From Entrophospora sp. SA101 (Eukaryota; Glomeromycota; Glomeromycetes; Entrophosporales; Entrophosporaceae), in contig CAUDNR010002146.1 of assembly GCA_958430865.1 (NCBI GenBank), forward strand, positions 19,039 through 83,038: a stretch of DNA of 64,000 bases. The letters run 5' to 3'. Below, one piece after another: positions 1 through 11,549 of this stretch; the stretch's first letter is position 1, and every line of letters starts with the position of its first letter. The notes below the pieces were generated by a model, which saw only the letters and a list, made by a program, of their open reading frames with translations, searched no databases and was not told the origin of the DNA. The position numbers and the translations under genes were made by a program.

Positions 1-1350
1 CAGAGTAGGTATGTAAAACACATGCAGAAATAAGATTCTATATAAATTTTTTTCTGATATTTATTGATCAGTTTAATTTTATAGTTTAGTTTAAAATATA
101 CTGTTTCTTCATATTGTATACATCCAACGCCGCCTTTACAACATTATGTTTATGGAAGTGATATTACTTTCATGTTGAATGTACATTAATATTACTATTT
201 TGAAACTTTAAAAAAATAACGTATTAGGTATGATAGATAACCATGCAATAAATAAAATGTAAATTAAAATTTATGGCATGTAAAATAATTCATAAAAAAA
301 AAACTAAGAACTTGGGAAATGGAAAACTTTTTTCTTATAAATAAAAACTATGACTTGGACAATAGGAAAATTTTTTCTTATATAAAGAGAAGGAAATATC
401 CACCTTTGTCCATAATCAAGAAAAAAATTTTAACAGTTTGCAACTATACTTTTAATAATAAAGTTGCCCACAAAACGGATCAGAAGAAAATTCAAACTTA
501 CAGTACATAAATTTTTTATACGATATTTATATAACGTATATCACATGATTATCATAAATGCCAATTCTAATTCCAAATTTCTTTGTTTTTACAGATATTT
601 CGATTTTAGCGGATAAATCTCTTGGGCCAAACTTGTCCACTAAATCGAGATTCACTGTGTACTTCTAATAGCGCTGTAACTCTTTGATTCCATGGTGAAT
701 CTAATGTAAATGAGATTCATATTAATTATTTTTACATAGGAGTAATTCTATATACCACTCGAGAAAAAATCCACTGCTGAAACTTTAAGGAAATATGGTA
801 TTTTAATAGATTGAAAAACACCATAATGAATTCATTACGGGACATTATAAAATTGTTGTATAACGTTCATTATCGCATTACATTGGTGAATTTAATAATG
901 CAAAATGTTGGGTTTTATTGCAGTATGCCCATATTAAACTGAACTACTATGATGTATTAATATTAGTATATGAAAACACTCCTAGTAGTAATAGTTGGTC
1001 TACTAAATTTTTTGATGCCCCAAATTTTATTAAAAATATAAAAATCTTCTTCGGGATACATATTAATATAGTAATGTACTTAACTCATTTATTGAAATCA
1101 ATTTAGCACCATTCAGTAAACCTTCCTTTTTATAGATTTACTTTCACACAATAACAAACTCCAATATTTGGTTTAATCCATCATCAATCAGTTTTACCTT
1201 TTATTTTTATTACCATATGAATAAAGTTCAGATGTCAATAAACCAAACTTCCATGTTTTTTTTGTCACACCTATTTTTAAATGAATTTACAAGCATCGTA
1301 AAAAAAGATTTTTTTTTTTTTTTAATTATAATTTTTTTAACTAACAAATA
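1..1350. other. Non-coding lead-in to copy 1, no supported gene
   Basis: AT-rich sequence with many stops in all frames. The first bases correspond to the end of the Mtr4-like exon seen at 30686, but the Trp codon there reads as a stop here. Short frames at 319-510 and 918-1106 are not conserved in the second copy and look accidental. Part of a dispersed repeat lies at 655-960. Confidence 0.6.
655..960. repeat. Dispersed repeat, member A
   Basis: Shares 'tacttctaat' and 'ccatggt' followed by an 'aatgtaaatgag' stretch, and further on 'ttgcagtatgcccatatta', with 14732-14955. Both members could encode a similar minus-strand peptide beginning around 'NLIYIRFTMESKSYSAIRS'. No transposase or terminal repeat is visible. 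In copy 2 this repeat is split by a hAT-like insertion. Confidence 0.6.
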
Positions 1351-2415
1351 ATGATGATGATGATGATGTTTGATAATGAAGGAAATTGTATATATGATTC
1401 TGTAAAAATTTCAATTTATTCATTTATTGGGTTCATTTTGCTGAATTATTTGACAACAATTTGCGTTTCAAACTTTACAGTTAAGTAATTTCACAAATGA
1501 TATTATTTGTTAATCAAAAAAAAAAATTTAATTATAATTTTTTTCTTTAACAGGATTTTTATAATAAATTGGATAAAAGAAAACAATCAATTTGGAATAA
1601 CACATTTGTTAGTTATATTCATGCATGGATTTGTTCTATAATAACTACTGCAAGGTAATGAAATTAATAATAATAATTATATAATTTAAATTATTGTTAT
1701 TATTAAGAAGTAATTAATCAATCCATTGAATGATTTTCAATAGTTTTATATATTATCCTGAAGCATGGAATGATATGATTAATTCCAATGTAAAACTATG
1801 TGCAATTCAAATACCTTTATCAACTGGTAAAAACTTTATTCTTTCAATTAATCCCTGAATATCTTTAGATTGTTATCATTAATACTAATTCAAATATTTT
1901 ATTATTTAGGATATTTTTTTGCAGATATGTTTGATTTTTTAATAAAAAATATATTTATGGATTCACCTGGGATTTGGTTGCATCATATTTTAGTAGTAGG
2001 AGTGCTTATTTCATCTATCTCAACTTGTAAATATTTCCCATATTTGACAGCAACGTTATTAGTAGAAATTGGTAATATTTTTTTACATCAACGTAAACTT
2101 TATTTGACAATATATAAAACAAAACTTACTTTTATTTACAAATTGAACTCGTTGTTATTATTATTATCATTTATTTTTGCAAGGATTTTTTTACACATGT
2201 ATTTACTCTTTAGAGTTTGGAATGAATATGGTTTATTTGATTCCAATATTTGGAAAATTGCATTTTATGGCATGTTTTTGTTGAATGTTTTAAATATGAT
2301 ATTATTTCAACAATTATGGAATTCAGATTGGAAAAAAAACTTTTTTTCCAATAATGATGATAATAGAGATAAAAATAGAATTAAATTAGAAAAAAACATT
2401 ATAGACAATGATTAA
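1351..2415 (+). CDS. TLC-domain multi-pass membrane protein (copy 1)
   Basis: Four exons with GT-AG introns: 1351-1479, 1554-1654, 1744-1826 and 1910-2415, giving 272 codons before TAA. The start is one of six consecutive ATGs. The second and third exons encode 'DFYNKLDKRKQSIWNNTFVS' and an 'FIYYPEAWNDMI' stretch; exon 4 continues 'GYFFADMFDFLI' and a 'WLHHILVVG' segment with the paired histidines typical of TRAM-LAG1-CLN8 (TLC) domains. Several strongly hydrophobic stretches follow, and the tail is polar and Asn/Lys-rich. Length (~270 aa) fits TLCD4/TMEM56-type proteins, which are ER or plasma-membrane lipid-handling factors; ceramide synthases are longer and have a fuller Lag1 motif. The substrate cannot be read from the sequence. 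Reading through the first donor would give only a short peptide, so splicing is required. Confidence 0.8.
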
Positions 2416-2529
2416 TGATAATTTAGTTTATGTATAAACTTTAAAAAATTTTTTTATAATAATAATACAATAATAATAATCAATAGCTTTTCTTCTATTT
2501 AAATTTAATAATTGAAGTGAATCAAGTCT

Positions 2530-4010
2530 TCTTTAATTGAATCTTCTAGTGCAGGCATAACTACATGACTTTCCATGAATCACAAAAGTCCTTTGCTAAA
2601 TCAGCAGGATTATCATTAAGACGAATATAATGGTTTGTGAATGACCATTCTCAAGTTCAATATTAATTATTTGCTACGTTTATGTTTATCAATACATCTT
2701 GGCGTTTTTTCTAATGTTTGGTCATTTGTCAACTCTATCATCAGTAGGTGGTGGTGAGAATGGTGTTGAAAATGATGGTGGTGAGGAATATTGGTTCCAA
2801 TATGGAGGATATAGAGTTGAATCGAATTCTTGAGGAATAAAAGATATATTACAATTGCCTTGATATGATTTGACTTTGCTTGAAGCTGTCTTATTATTTT
2901 AGCAGATTTTGATTTTGCACTTGAGCTATTGCCATTTATTATTATTTTCATCAAGATTATTCTTATTTTTATTCTTGTTGTTATTATTTTTTGTTTTAGA
3001 TTTTGAAGTATTTGTATCATTTTGTTTTGGCTTACTTTTCCAATTAGAAGAATCGGTGATATTTTTGATTGATAAGAATGATTCTGATTATTTTGAGATG
3101 AATTACCTACCTCTCTTACGATGATTTTTTATTAGGAATTTTTTTCATTGTATTTCTAACAAAGTTTTCTCATCAGCTGGAATAAATTTTTTTCCTTAGT
3201 GATGTAATTAAACTGTGCCTAAACCACCTTTTCTTATTTTTATGCAGGGGTTAGCAAGAGAATGCCATGATTGCAGCAGTTTTTACATTCACAGTCTTTA
3301 AACAAAATTCTTTTCCAGGTTTTTCGTCTGTCGAGGGCTGAGAATTGCTGGAATTGGTTGATATAATAATTATTGCTGTAGTTGATAGCTGATAATGATG
3401 GTGATAGATGTTGTATTATAATTGTTGTTGTTGCTGTATTTGCTGGGTGTTAGATCAAATTTAGTCGTCATTCTTGTAGTTGATATTGATGTGTGCAGCC
3501 ATTTGTTGTTGAATTTATAGCATGTATACTATTAATGGTCGAAGTTGAGGTTGTTGAAGGTTTGCCTAAACAGTTACTATATTGTAATTGTGATATAGAT
3601 TGTAATCGTGATGGTGATAATTAAGGTGGTCAATGTATATGACATAAATTGAGGTTGTGATTGTAAGTATTTATTATTATAATTATTATTGTTATACCAT
3701 GCATTTTAATAATTACTATCATGATCGTCCGTACCATTGCTAATACCATCGGTGTTATATATACTTCTTTCAGAACTCCAATCTAACAAGCCTAAGGATC
3801 GCACTTGGAGCAGCAATGTTTTTCAAGCTAGCATTTACATCATTTATAGCACCAAATTGTTTAACGCCACTACCACCACTATCTTGATGCAACCTGCTTG
3901 AATCTAATACTTGTGTTGAACTATTATTGTTGTTCACATCATTCCGTCCATTCCTTGTTAAATTCTACATAATGTTCTTTATGAATAATACAAAATTTTG
4001 CGTAATATGA
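2530..4010 (-). pseudogene. Decayed Asn/Gln-rich gene (copy 1)
   Basis: Read on the minus strand, codon-like stretches appear in changing frames: a Q-rich run near 3420-3450, 'STNSSNSQPSTDEKPGKEF' near 3330, 'SSNWKSKPKQNDTNTSKSKT' near 3010-3050, 'STLYPPYWNQYSSPPSFSTP' near 2750-2825 and 'LNDNPADLAKDFCDSW' near 2575-2630. Stops and frame changes separate them, so no intact protein can be made. The composition resembles low-complexity transcription-factor flanks, but no DNA-binding domain is recognisable. The 117-codon frame at 2667-3020 is an out-of-frame His-rich reading of the same material. Confidence 0.45.
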
Positions 4011-4542
4011 GTTTCTTCTACCTTTAAATATATACAATAATAACATAATAATAATAATAATACTTGATAACATGAGAACGAACCGCCTTCATTTTTTTTT
4101 GAGACACAAATACTATGAAGATTAATATAGACTATACAAGAAACATTTGAATTAATATCAATATTTTTCTGTGATGGAATGATAGCGTTAAACCTAGAAA
4201 TTGCACAAGATGTATTTTAACATTAAACTCTCCATGATATAAATCCGCATTTAATCTTGTAACATTAGATTAAATATTACAAAAACCATTTATAATTCGT
4301 TGGTTTAATTCAGTATTTCATTGACCAATTCCCCCATTTTTACTAAACATAACAGGAGAGACCGTCCTGCATAAGGAAAGAATTTTCAATTTTTTTTATA
4401 CAGTTTAAAATACTTTTACAAGGGTATCACGTAGCAATAAATCATATGTAAATAATTGCACAAACTTGAAGCTTTTTACACTTGGAAAATATTATATCTT
4501 TTGAATCCCACAACTATCATAATATGATTTATTTGAAGAAAA
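4011..4542. other. Intergenic, nothing recognised
   Basis: AT-rich with a short (AAT)n run near 4040-4060. No open frame, tRNA or inverted repeat was seen. The copy 2 counterpart is 36235-36766. Confidence 0.5.
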
Positions 4543-5100
4543 ATGCCTGAAATTAAACATTGCACAGAATATAAAACCACTGAATCAGCTAAATTTCGTC
4601 AACTGAAAGGCAATAAATGGAAAGAACAACAACTTAGTGAAAGTAACATGTTGTTTTATGTAACATTTGTTATATGAATTTGTAGAAAATCCTTTAAAAA
4701 GATAACCTAGGAGAGTGAAAACCACAGATGCGGAAGGGAAGAGTAAGAGGAAGAGGAAGAGGAAGAGGAAGAAGTAAGTGAAAAGATTGATTTCACTAGA
4801 GCCATCAAGATGATGGCCAAAAATCTTTATGAAAGAGAATGTTCAAATAAAGAAGGTCCTATATACGATTTTGATGAAATACAAAGATTGCTCCAAGAAA
4901 TAGAACCAAGCTTGAAGGGGTTTTTTGACCAACTCTATTTAGCAGCTCAGCCATTTGAATGTAATGAACAATGGACCGTATGAAGATGACATGTTATTAT
5001 TATAGTTCGTTTTTTAATCCAGAATTAATGAAAAACTGTACTGTTTTCGGACAACATGAATTAATAATATCAGTTATGGATGAATTTTTGCGAATAATCT
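4543..5100 (+). pseudogene. Decayed member of a repetitive fungal gene family (copy 1)
   Basis: A first frame from ATG 4543 encodes 'MPEIKHCTEYKTTESAKFRQ' and stops after about 44 codons. A second frame starts near 4740 with a (GAA/GAG)n poly-Glu run, then 'VSEKIDFTRAIKMMAKNLYE' and a segment ending 'LKGFFDQLYLAAQPFECNEQ' before a stop at about 4980. The 'FFDQLYLAA' style is one I associate with large lineage-specific, probably transposon-linked families in Glomeromycotina genomes; this is recollection, not a search. It is broken by stops and frame changes. Confidence 0.4.
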
Positions 5101-5687
5101 CAACTGTGCATGGGGACAAAATGATTCAAGTATAAAACTCTTAACTTTTGTTATAACATGGAACATCAATAAGTTTCTCAATTTTGTTTTAATGGGATTC
5201 TTATGTGAAAATATTTGCTCCACAAATTGGAATTATAATTGCTAACTGTCCTCCCAATTTCTTCAATACCGAATTCATCTTTATCTGGTAGTTCTTTTTA
5301 CATATGCATAATTTTCTATTTTGGGGAGTTTGAACTCACAATCACCACACTTCTTCCTCTTGGTTAATAAATAATACTCATCAAAATAGATATATTCAAA
5401 AATAATATAAAATTACAACCTTCGTGTTTTCCAAATGCTTGCTTGATCAAATATAAATTTTTATAATAACACTGAGGATTAAACTATTCTATGAAGTTGT
5501 TATCATATAATTCACTCTCGATTGATTCATAGCAACTATTATGCAAAGTTTAACCCACAAGGACCACAACAAAAAGGGTCATTTACAAAACATAAATAGT
5601 AAATATCATGTAAAATCGATGTCATATTCTTTTTCAAAAATTATATCACAAAAGCCAATATCCTCGAGTTAATCACTATTACGAGCA
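5101..5687. other. Intergenic, nothing recognised
   Basis: No coding signal on either strand and no structured repeat seen. The copy 2 counterpart is 37325-37911. Confidence 0.5.
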
Positions 5688-6284
5688 TCACATGTAAATC
5701 TTCCTAAATAAAGTAATTTTAGAATATTCGAATAGGAACATTGCCTTGAGTAATCCTTTAATTTCACTTAGATTAGTCCACAAGAGAAAACTTTGTGAGA
5801 TATCGTCACCTACCTTGCTAGTGGATCTAATTGAACAATCTAGCATATCTTGAGCCAATGTGAGAATGACTGGACCCGGAATCATGTCCATTTCTTCCAA
5901 TTCTTTTTTAACATCAAAAGACAGAATTATGACCTTTAGATATTTATGTGCTGCATTATTTGCATACATATAAAAGATTAATAGGTAGAGATGGTAGTAG
6001 TCACATCTGTAAATCTTCCTAAATAAAGTAATTTTAGAATATTCGAATAGGAACATTGCCTTGAGTAATCCTTTAATTTCACTTAGATTAGTCCACAAGA
6101 GAAAACTTTGTGAGATATCGTCACCTACCTTGCTAGTGGATCTAATTGAACAATCTAGCATATCTTGAGCCAATGTGAGAATGACTGGACCCGGAATCAT
6201 GTCCATTTCTTCCAATTCTTTTTTAACATCAAAAGACAGAATTATGACCTTTAGATATTTATGTGCTGCATTATTTGCATACAT
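5688..6284 (-). CDS. Unknown reading frame doubled by an in-frame tandem duplication (copy 1)
   Basis: One open minus-strand frame of 198 codons in which a block of about 105 residues occurs twice. The block includes 'VKKELEEMDMIPGPVILTLA' and 'SKVGDDISQSFLLWTNLSEI'. The DNA period is 315 bp, a multiple of three, so the frame survives. Amino-acid composition is protein-like, with no low complexity, but I do not recognise the family and see no signal peptide. The single-unit form at 37912-38193 is presumably ancestral. It may be an exon or fragment of a larger decayed gene, since no introns or flanking exons could be placed. Confidence 0.4.
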   Translation of the reverse strand: MYANNAAHKYLKVIILSFDVKKELEEMDMIPGPVILTLAQDMLDCSIRSTSKVGDDISQSFLLWTNLSEIKGLLKAMFLFEYSKITLFRKIYRCDYYHLYLLIFYMYANNAAHKYLKVIILSFDVKKELEEMDMIPGPVILTLAQDMLDCSIRSTSKVGDDISQSFLLWTNLSEIKGLLKAMFLFEYSKITLFRKIYM

Positions 6285-6319
6285 ATAAAAGATTAATAGG
6301 TAGAGATGGTAGTAGTCAC
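5690..6319. repeat. 315-bp tandem duplication (two units), copy 1 only
   Basis: 'aaatcttcctaaataaagta' occurs at 5696 and again at 6011, and the right ends 'gtagtagtcacatc' at 5993 and 6308 also repeat. The period is 315 bp. The second copy of the 32-kb block has one unit only. Confidence 0.95.
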
Positions 6320-6656
6320 ATCATAGGTTTAGGATTATGCAAACCGGTTTATCAAATAAAACCAGGACCCTGGTTCTGTTAATTTTTCGTCATCATAGTA
6401 AAACTTTGACAGGGATAAATCGAAAAAAATTTATTTATTGAAGCAAAAAATTTTAAAAGTTGCAACTATTATTTGTTTTTATTATTTCAAACTCATTACG
6501 TTATGAACATTTTTCCTACTACGTGAATTTTGATATCATTATTATTATTATTATTATTATTCACTTTCTACATTGACTCCACTTTCCAAATAACCAATAT
6601 CATAAATAAATATATAATATATATATGTGTGAATAAATTTATAATGGAAAATTAAA
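6320..6656. other. Intergenic with an (ATT)n run
   Basis: Contains an ATT microsatellite near 6537-6561 and an isolated 'gcaaaccggttta' motif near 6338 that recurs near 11335. No gene seen. Counterpart at 38229-38565. Confidence 0.5.
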
Positions 6657-8873
6657 TTAATAATCCATAGACAATTCATCAACTTCCTCAATTCTTTCAA
6701 TATCTTTTCCATTGTTATCACTAGAATCTAATGTTTATTAATGATAATGATAATAATTAGTAATTTCCAATGAATTAATGAAATTTAACAAAACTAAAAA
6801 TTTAATTCACCTTTATTAAGATTAATATTTAAAAACTCATTAGATAGCATCGAAATATCATTGAGTGGCCAATGGATATGGTTTGTGTATTCGTTGTAAA
6901 TTATTATTAATAGAATTTTTATTGTTACTACTGCCACCATTATTACCATCGCCACTGCCAAAATCACATTAATATTGTTTTTTAAATCTCCAGCTTTAGA
7001 TATTTTATCTAATTTATTTTGAACAAAATCTGTTATTAATAAATTATTAATTATTAAGTTATTAATAACGAAATAGGGTTTCTATTCGAATTATTTATTT
7101 ATTTGTTAAGAATTGAGTATTCAAAAGTTTATTCAAATAACGCGAATAATTCGACGAATAAAGCGAATAATTCAACGAATAAAATAAATAATTTTATGAA
7201 TAAAACGAATTATTCAACAAATAAAACGAATGGTTCGATGAATGAAATGAATAGTTCAATGAAACGAATGGTTCGACGAATAAAACAAATTATTCGATGA
7301 ATAAAACGAATGATTTGAATAAGAATATGTATTATAAATAGAAACTCTATAATGAGATTATAATTCACCTTTATTAAAAAAATCATCTAAGGGAATAGAG
7401 TTAATATCAAGATTATTTAATGAAGTGTTGTTGTTACTTGTATAACTTTTTAAGCTTTTAATTTTAATAATTTTGTCATCTAATATTCTACTTGTATGAT
7501 ATGCTAATGGATGTTGTGAATTACTACTACTAATACTATTATTACTATTAATATAATCATTATTATTAAGAAGAATTTCTTCCAGTTTATTTTTAACAAA
7601 ATCATAAAGCTCTCTAATGGTTGGTCTTTTTGATGAATCATCATCCCAACATTTTTGCATCATTTGTGAATAATTTTCAGGCATTTCTGGTAATATTGGT
7701 GGTCGTAAACCTTCACATATATCAAAAACTAAATGATGACTATGAGCTCTATTGTCAAATGGTGGATGGCCTGCAAATATTTCCCACATTAACATCCCAA
7801 CACTATAGATATCAGTTTCTTTTGTGTTCTTTGTATTTGTTTTGCCTCTAAGTAACTCTGGTGCAACATACGACACAATTCCATAGATTTTATTTGATGA
7901 TTTTTCATCAACTGGCCCACATAATCCTAAATCTGTAATATAGCAATTACCTCCTTGCAGTAATATATTACCACTATGCAAATCACAATGGATTAAATCT
8001 TTTTCATGTATGTCATATAATGCATTACATAAATAACTAAAGATTGTAATCCTATCTTTTAATGTTAAATTTGAATGATTTTTTTGTAGATAATCCCTTA
8101 AATTTCCTTCTGAATGATAATAAAGAATCATTGCATAGTTTCCATTATCAGAGAATTTAGTTATACCATAACATTCAACAATCAGTGGTGACTTAATTTT
8201 ACAATAATTCATTGCCTGTAATTAAACATAAAATCAATCAACATTATAGAATAGCATTATTTATTTTTGATTTAAATAAAGATACTAACTTCGTCAAAAA
8301 AACGTTTTCCTGGGTCATTTAAACTTTTTAATGCAATTTTTTGTCTTCCATAATAACTAAATTCCTTTTCATTTTCATTATAATCAAATATTCTCCCTCT
8401 TGTCCATATAGCTGTATAAATTGAACTAAACCCACCTTCAGTTAATTTTGTTATGTTTTCAAATTGCTCAAAAGGTATCCATTCTAAAATATACCTTGGC
8501 AGAGATGATTTCATTTGACATTGTTGAATAAAAATATCAACAATGTTACTTCCAGACGTCCAAGTACTAAAAAGATTCTGTAATTGTAAACTAATACAAC
8601 CTTCACAGAATCTATCAGAATACTTTGTTGATTTACACTTATTACATTCTTTTTGTTTGCCCAATTTATCTCTTGCATTATCTAATTCAAAATCCTTTCT
8701 TTACAATATTCTTCTTCATCTTCGGAAAGCTCCTTATTTTCTTTGACTAGTGAAAAAAAATTCACTTTTATGCTTTCTCTATCAGAATTAACAAAAACAT
8801 TATTATACATTTTGTTATAAATTTTAAACACGAATTCCTCTCTTTCTGGTAGTAATAATTTATTATATGACAT
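6657..8873 (-). CDS. Protein kinase, lineage-expanded TKL-like family (copy 1)
   Basis: Exons (minus): 8290-8664, 7369-8215 and 6657-6727. Introns are 74 bp (8216-8289) and 641 bp (6728-7368), and phases match across both. Visible kinase features are a Gly-rich 'TEGGFSSIY', the beta-3 Lys in 'IALKSL', the catalytic loop 'HCDLHSGNILL' (Cys in place of the usual Arg of HRD), 'DLG' instead of DFG in 'ITDLGLCGP', an 'APELLRG' P+1 motif and 'SKRPTIRELYDFVKNKLEE' closing the C-lobe. The tail ends 'IERIEEVDELSMDY'. N-terminal of the domain is a small Cys cluster (CNKCKS, CEGC). A further 74-codon frame (8682-8906; Met at 8873, 'MSYNKLLLPEREEFVFKIYN') clearly belongs to the same protein but is out of frame at about 8690-8705. 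Either the gene has a lesion or translation starts at 8664 (MGKQKECNKC). Confidence 0.75.
6790..6960 (-). pseudogene. Decayed kinase C-terminal segment inside the kinase intron (copy 1)
   Basis: On the minus strand it reads 'LNDISMLSNEFLNINLNKG' followed by a donor-like GTGAATTA, matching the end of the kinase main exon (FFNKG, then GTGAATTA at 7369). It is an extra, degenerate copy of that exon end, evidence of an older local duplication. Counterpart at 38699-38869. Confidence 0.5.
7130..7315. repeat. Minisatellite in the last kinase intron (copy 1)
   Basis: Degenerate ~20-bp units of the form 'aataattcgacgaataaaac' repeated about nine times. It reads through as an Asn/Thr-rich 65-codon frame that is not a protein. 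A shorter related tract lies in the kinase pseudogene at about 12740-12810. Confidence 0.85.
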
Positions 8874-8906
8874 TTTTAATTTAAACTTGAACAACGAAGA
8901 ATTCAA

Positions 8907-10591
8907 ATTTTTATCCCAAATGATAAAAGAAAAGAATATTATGGGGAATGTCTAACCTGCAATAGATGTTAGGACTTTTGAACCTATATATAAAAAAATT
9001 AATAGCCGCCCGCAAATTTAACAATTAGAGAATTTGAATGCATGTGTAACAAAAAATGATAAAAGGTTTTAAATTCACTCCCCCCATTAGTCGTCATCCA
9101 CCCTTTTCCTTTATTATTATAATAAATAACTTCAACTAAATAAAACATAGTAAATTCGGGCAATGGATTGTTGAAGTATCTTTTCCTTCGAACTAGGGTT
9201 ATTTGCAAGAAGCAAGTTAATTTTAAACACTCGACTACCAGAGATTGCTAGTGAATTGATTGGGATAGTTACTATAACTCAGAAAATAACGATTTTGTGA
9301 TTTCCAGTGCGTCACCTACAAGCGACTAGATCTACGGGCATAGGTTTAAAGAACCAGCTTCTATTTTAAGCTCTTTCCCTACGGTGAAATCATACATTCG
9401 ATCAATCAGAAATTTTCGAAAAAACATGTTAGTTTTCAAAATCAAGTTACCCCAATAACAATACCAATGCCAATACTAATATTAGCGAAATCGAAATTCG
9501 AAAATTCGAAAATCAAAATTAAAGCTTCTATATTCTTTAGACAATAATAATTCTGCAACTCAAAATTTGATTCAAAAGGCCTGAAGATCATCAAACATTA
9601 TAAACAATTTACTAGTTATTTTTAAACTATCAAATATTTTTTTCGGCATCTCCTAGTCTTTATTTGCCTTCTTCGAAAGTATCTCATTAAAGGTACATAG
9701 GTAGAAAGGGCACTATTTTTAAAAGGGCAGACCTGTTTGAATAGAAATAGAAAATTTAAAAGATCTTGATTATCGGCAAACGCCATTTACTGTATATCAC
9801 CTATTATCATTGCCAATTTCAGTGTTGGCAATTTAAACCGGTTCAAATATTTTTTTTGTTAAATAACCGATAATTAGTTAAATATCATCCAAAGATAAAA
9901 ATCAACTGATCTGCCAATTACTTGGATAACAAATCATACAAGAGAAGGCTGTGTTGTAACAGCTTAAAAGTCAATAGGAGAATCACATTTGGCAATTAAA
10001 GATTACTTGTATATCCATTTAAAAAATAATGTGATTTTAGAGTGCATAATCCAACCAAATTTGGAAATTTTTTACTTATGTTTCTATCTTTTGGTTAGTG
10101 CGTATAATCAACCCATTATGATGTTTTCTGCAGAAATCACAGAATGTGCATTAAGGAAAATATAATTATTGTTATTATTATTACTATTATAGAAAGTACA
10201 ATAAAGTAAACATTTATAATAAACAATTACAATCAGTAGAAAAAAATCTGGTTGCATACAATTTTTTTTTGAAATGGAAAAAATTTTTGTAATAAACATG
10301 TGATTCCTCCATTTTTTCACTGTCATCATTGCATATCAATATCACACGTGTAAATACCGGATAGTCCCGAAAAATAGCACCCATACTTTAAAACAATTGA
10401 AAATTGTTTGTTACATATATAGTATAAATGAATGTAAAAAAAGGGAATGCTATCTTTCGATACTATACGATAGTGTAACTATGAGTCAAACAGCCGCATG
10501 TATAAAAAAGTGTCATCATGAAGTTTATCAATTAATTCCCTGCTGTGCACACATTTTAAATTTGATTGAGTAAAATCAAGATAATTTCATA

Positions 10592-10630
<39 letters not shown>

Positions 10631-10905
10631 GTTAAAAACTATTAAATTGTTATTAGAAAATCATTTACTAGAAGTGTAGTTTAAATCTTTAGGATTTCTA
10701 TTTTATGAATAAATAATAAATCATAATCAGATAACGAGGAAAATCTGAAAATGTTATTGACCTGATAAATGCGTAATTTATTTATGTTGATAATAATAAT
10801 AATAAACACTCAAGTAACTATATAACTCATAACGAATACTTAATATAGTATGATCGACTTGAAATAATCGTATGTATGCCTCGTCTCGACGAATCTATGG
10901 GGACA
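8907..10905. other. Long intergenic stretch with no supported gene
   Basis: Minus-strand frames at 8999-9208 and 10108-10329 are short, lack homology I can recognise and cross low-complexity sequence. An 'aaaccggttcaaa' motif near 9835 resembles transposon end debris. A (TA)n run is listed separately. Counterpart at 40816-42814. Confidence 0.5.
10594..10627. repeat. (TA)n microsatellite
   Basis: Alternating TA of about 30 bp; the same length is present at about 42503-42536. Confidence 0.9.
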
Positions 10906-10910
10906 AAGTT

Positions 10911-11142
10911 ACTCATCGCGTTTCAACGAGGTTTGACCGTATAACAAAAATTATTTTCTAAACCATTGTTAGTAATTTTACGAATAATAAATCTAGACGC
11001 TAACTACATTTATTACATAATAATAATATTATTATTATTCTTACAGTTTCAACGAATTATAATCAAATTCACGTTATAATGAATTTTTTACTTCACATAT
11101 AAAAACATGTAAAATTCGTTGAAACGCGACAAGTAACTTTGG
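10911..11142. mobile_element. Inverted-repeat element (MITE-like), copy 1
   Basis: 'caaagttactcatcgcgtttcaacga' near 10911 is mirrored by 'ttcgttgaaacgcgacaagtaactttgg' near 11116-11143, about 24 of 26 positions matching. The inner sequence is AT-rich without coding. The adjacent 'cgaggtttgac' resembles pogo-type termini seen at 31875-32762. Counterpart near 42820-43051. Confidence 0.6.
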
Positions 11143-11549
11143 TATAACGAATTTTAAATGCAACTTTCTTATGTGTTCTCATTAATTAATTATTATTCAG
11201 CTATTTTATATCATTTATTATATTCGCAAAGTAAATAGAATCATTTTAATCGCGTTTTGTATATAGATAATAATAAATAAAATGTCTATGATAGGTTAAT
11301 ATCTCCTTGTAACACTCGGCATATCAGCATGCAAACCGGTTTAACTACAGTTGAAATGTTATATTTCCTTAAACGTATATTAATATAGTTAGTTCTTATT
11401 GGCTAGGACCAACTAGTCGTGGTCCTAAAATTTATGTTGATTGTTGAATTTTTAATATAATAGAAATTTTTTTTTTTTTTTTTTTAGAATTCATATTCCT
11501 TTTTCTCTCAATAAAAGATAAATATATATTATCACTGCTGTATTAATAC

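Noticed and set aside
2667..3124. His-rich minus frame and overlapping plus frame
   Set aside because: Both are out-of-phase readings of a decayed Asn/Gln/Pro-rich gene; their residues do not match the fragment-level signal.
7103..7300. Asn/Thr-rich 65-codon frame that could pass for a repeat protein
   Set aside because: It is the minisatellite in the kinase intron read in one phase.
7130..7315. CRISPR-like spaced repeat
   Set aside because: Units are contiguous and degenerate without spacers, and the locus is eukaryotic.
7621..7851. Plus-strand frame opposite the kinase catalytic domain
   Set aside because: It lies entirely antisense to well-supported kinase codons.
10108..10329. 73-codon minus frame
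   Set aside because: Crosses low-complexity AAT/ATT sequence and shows no family features.
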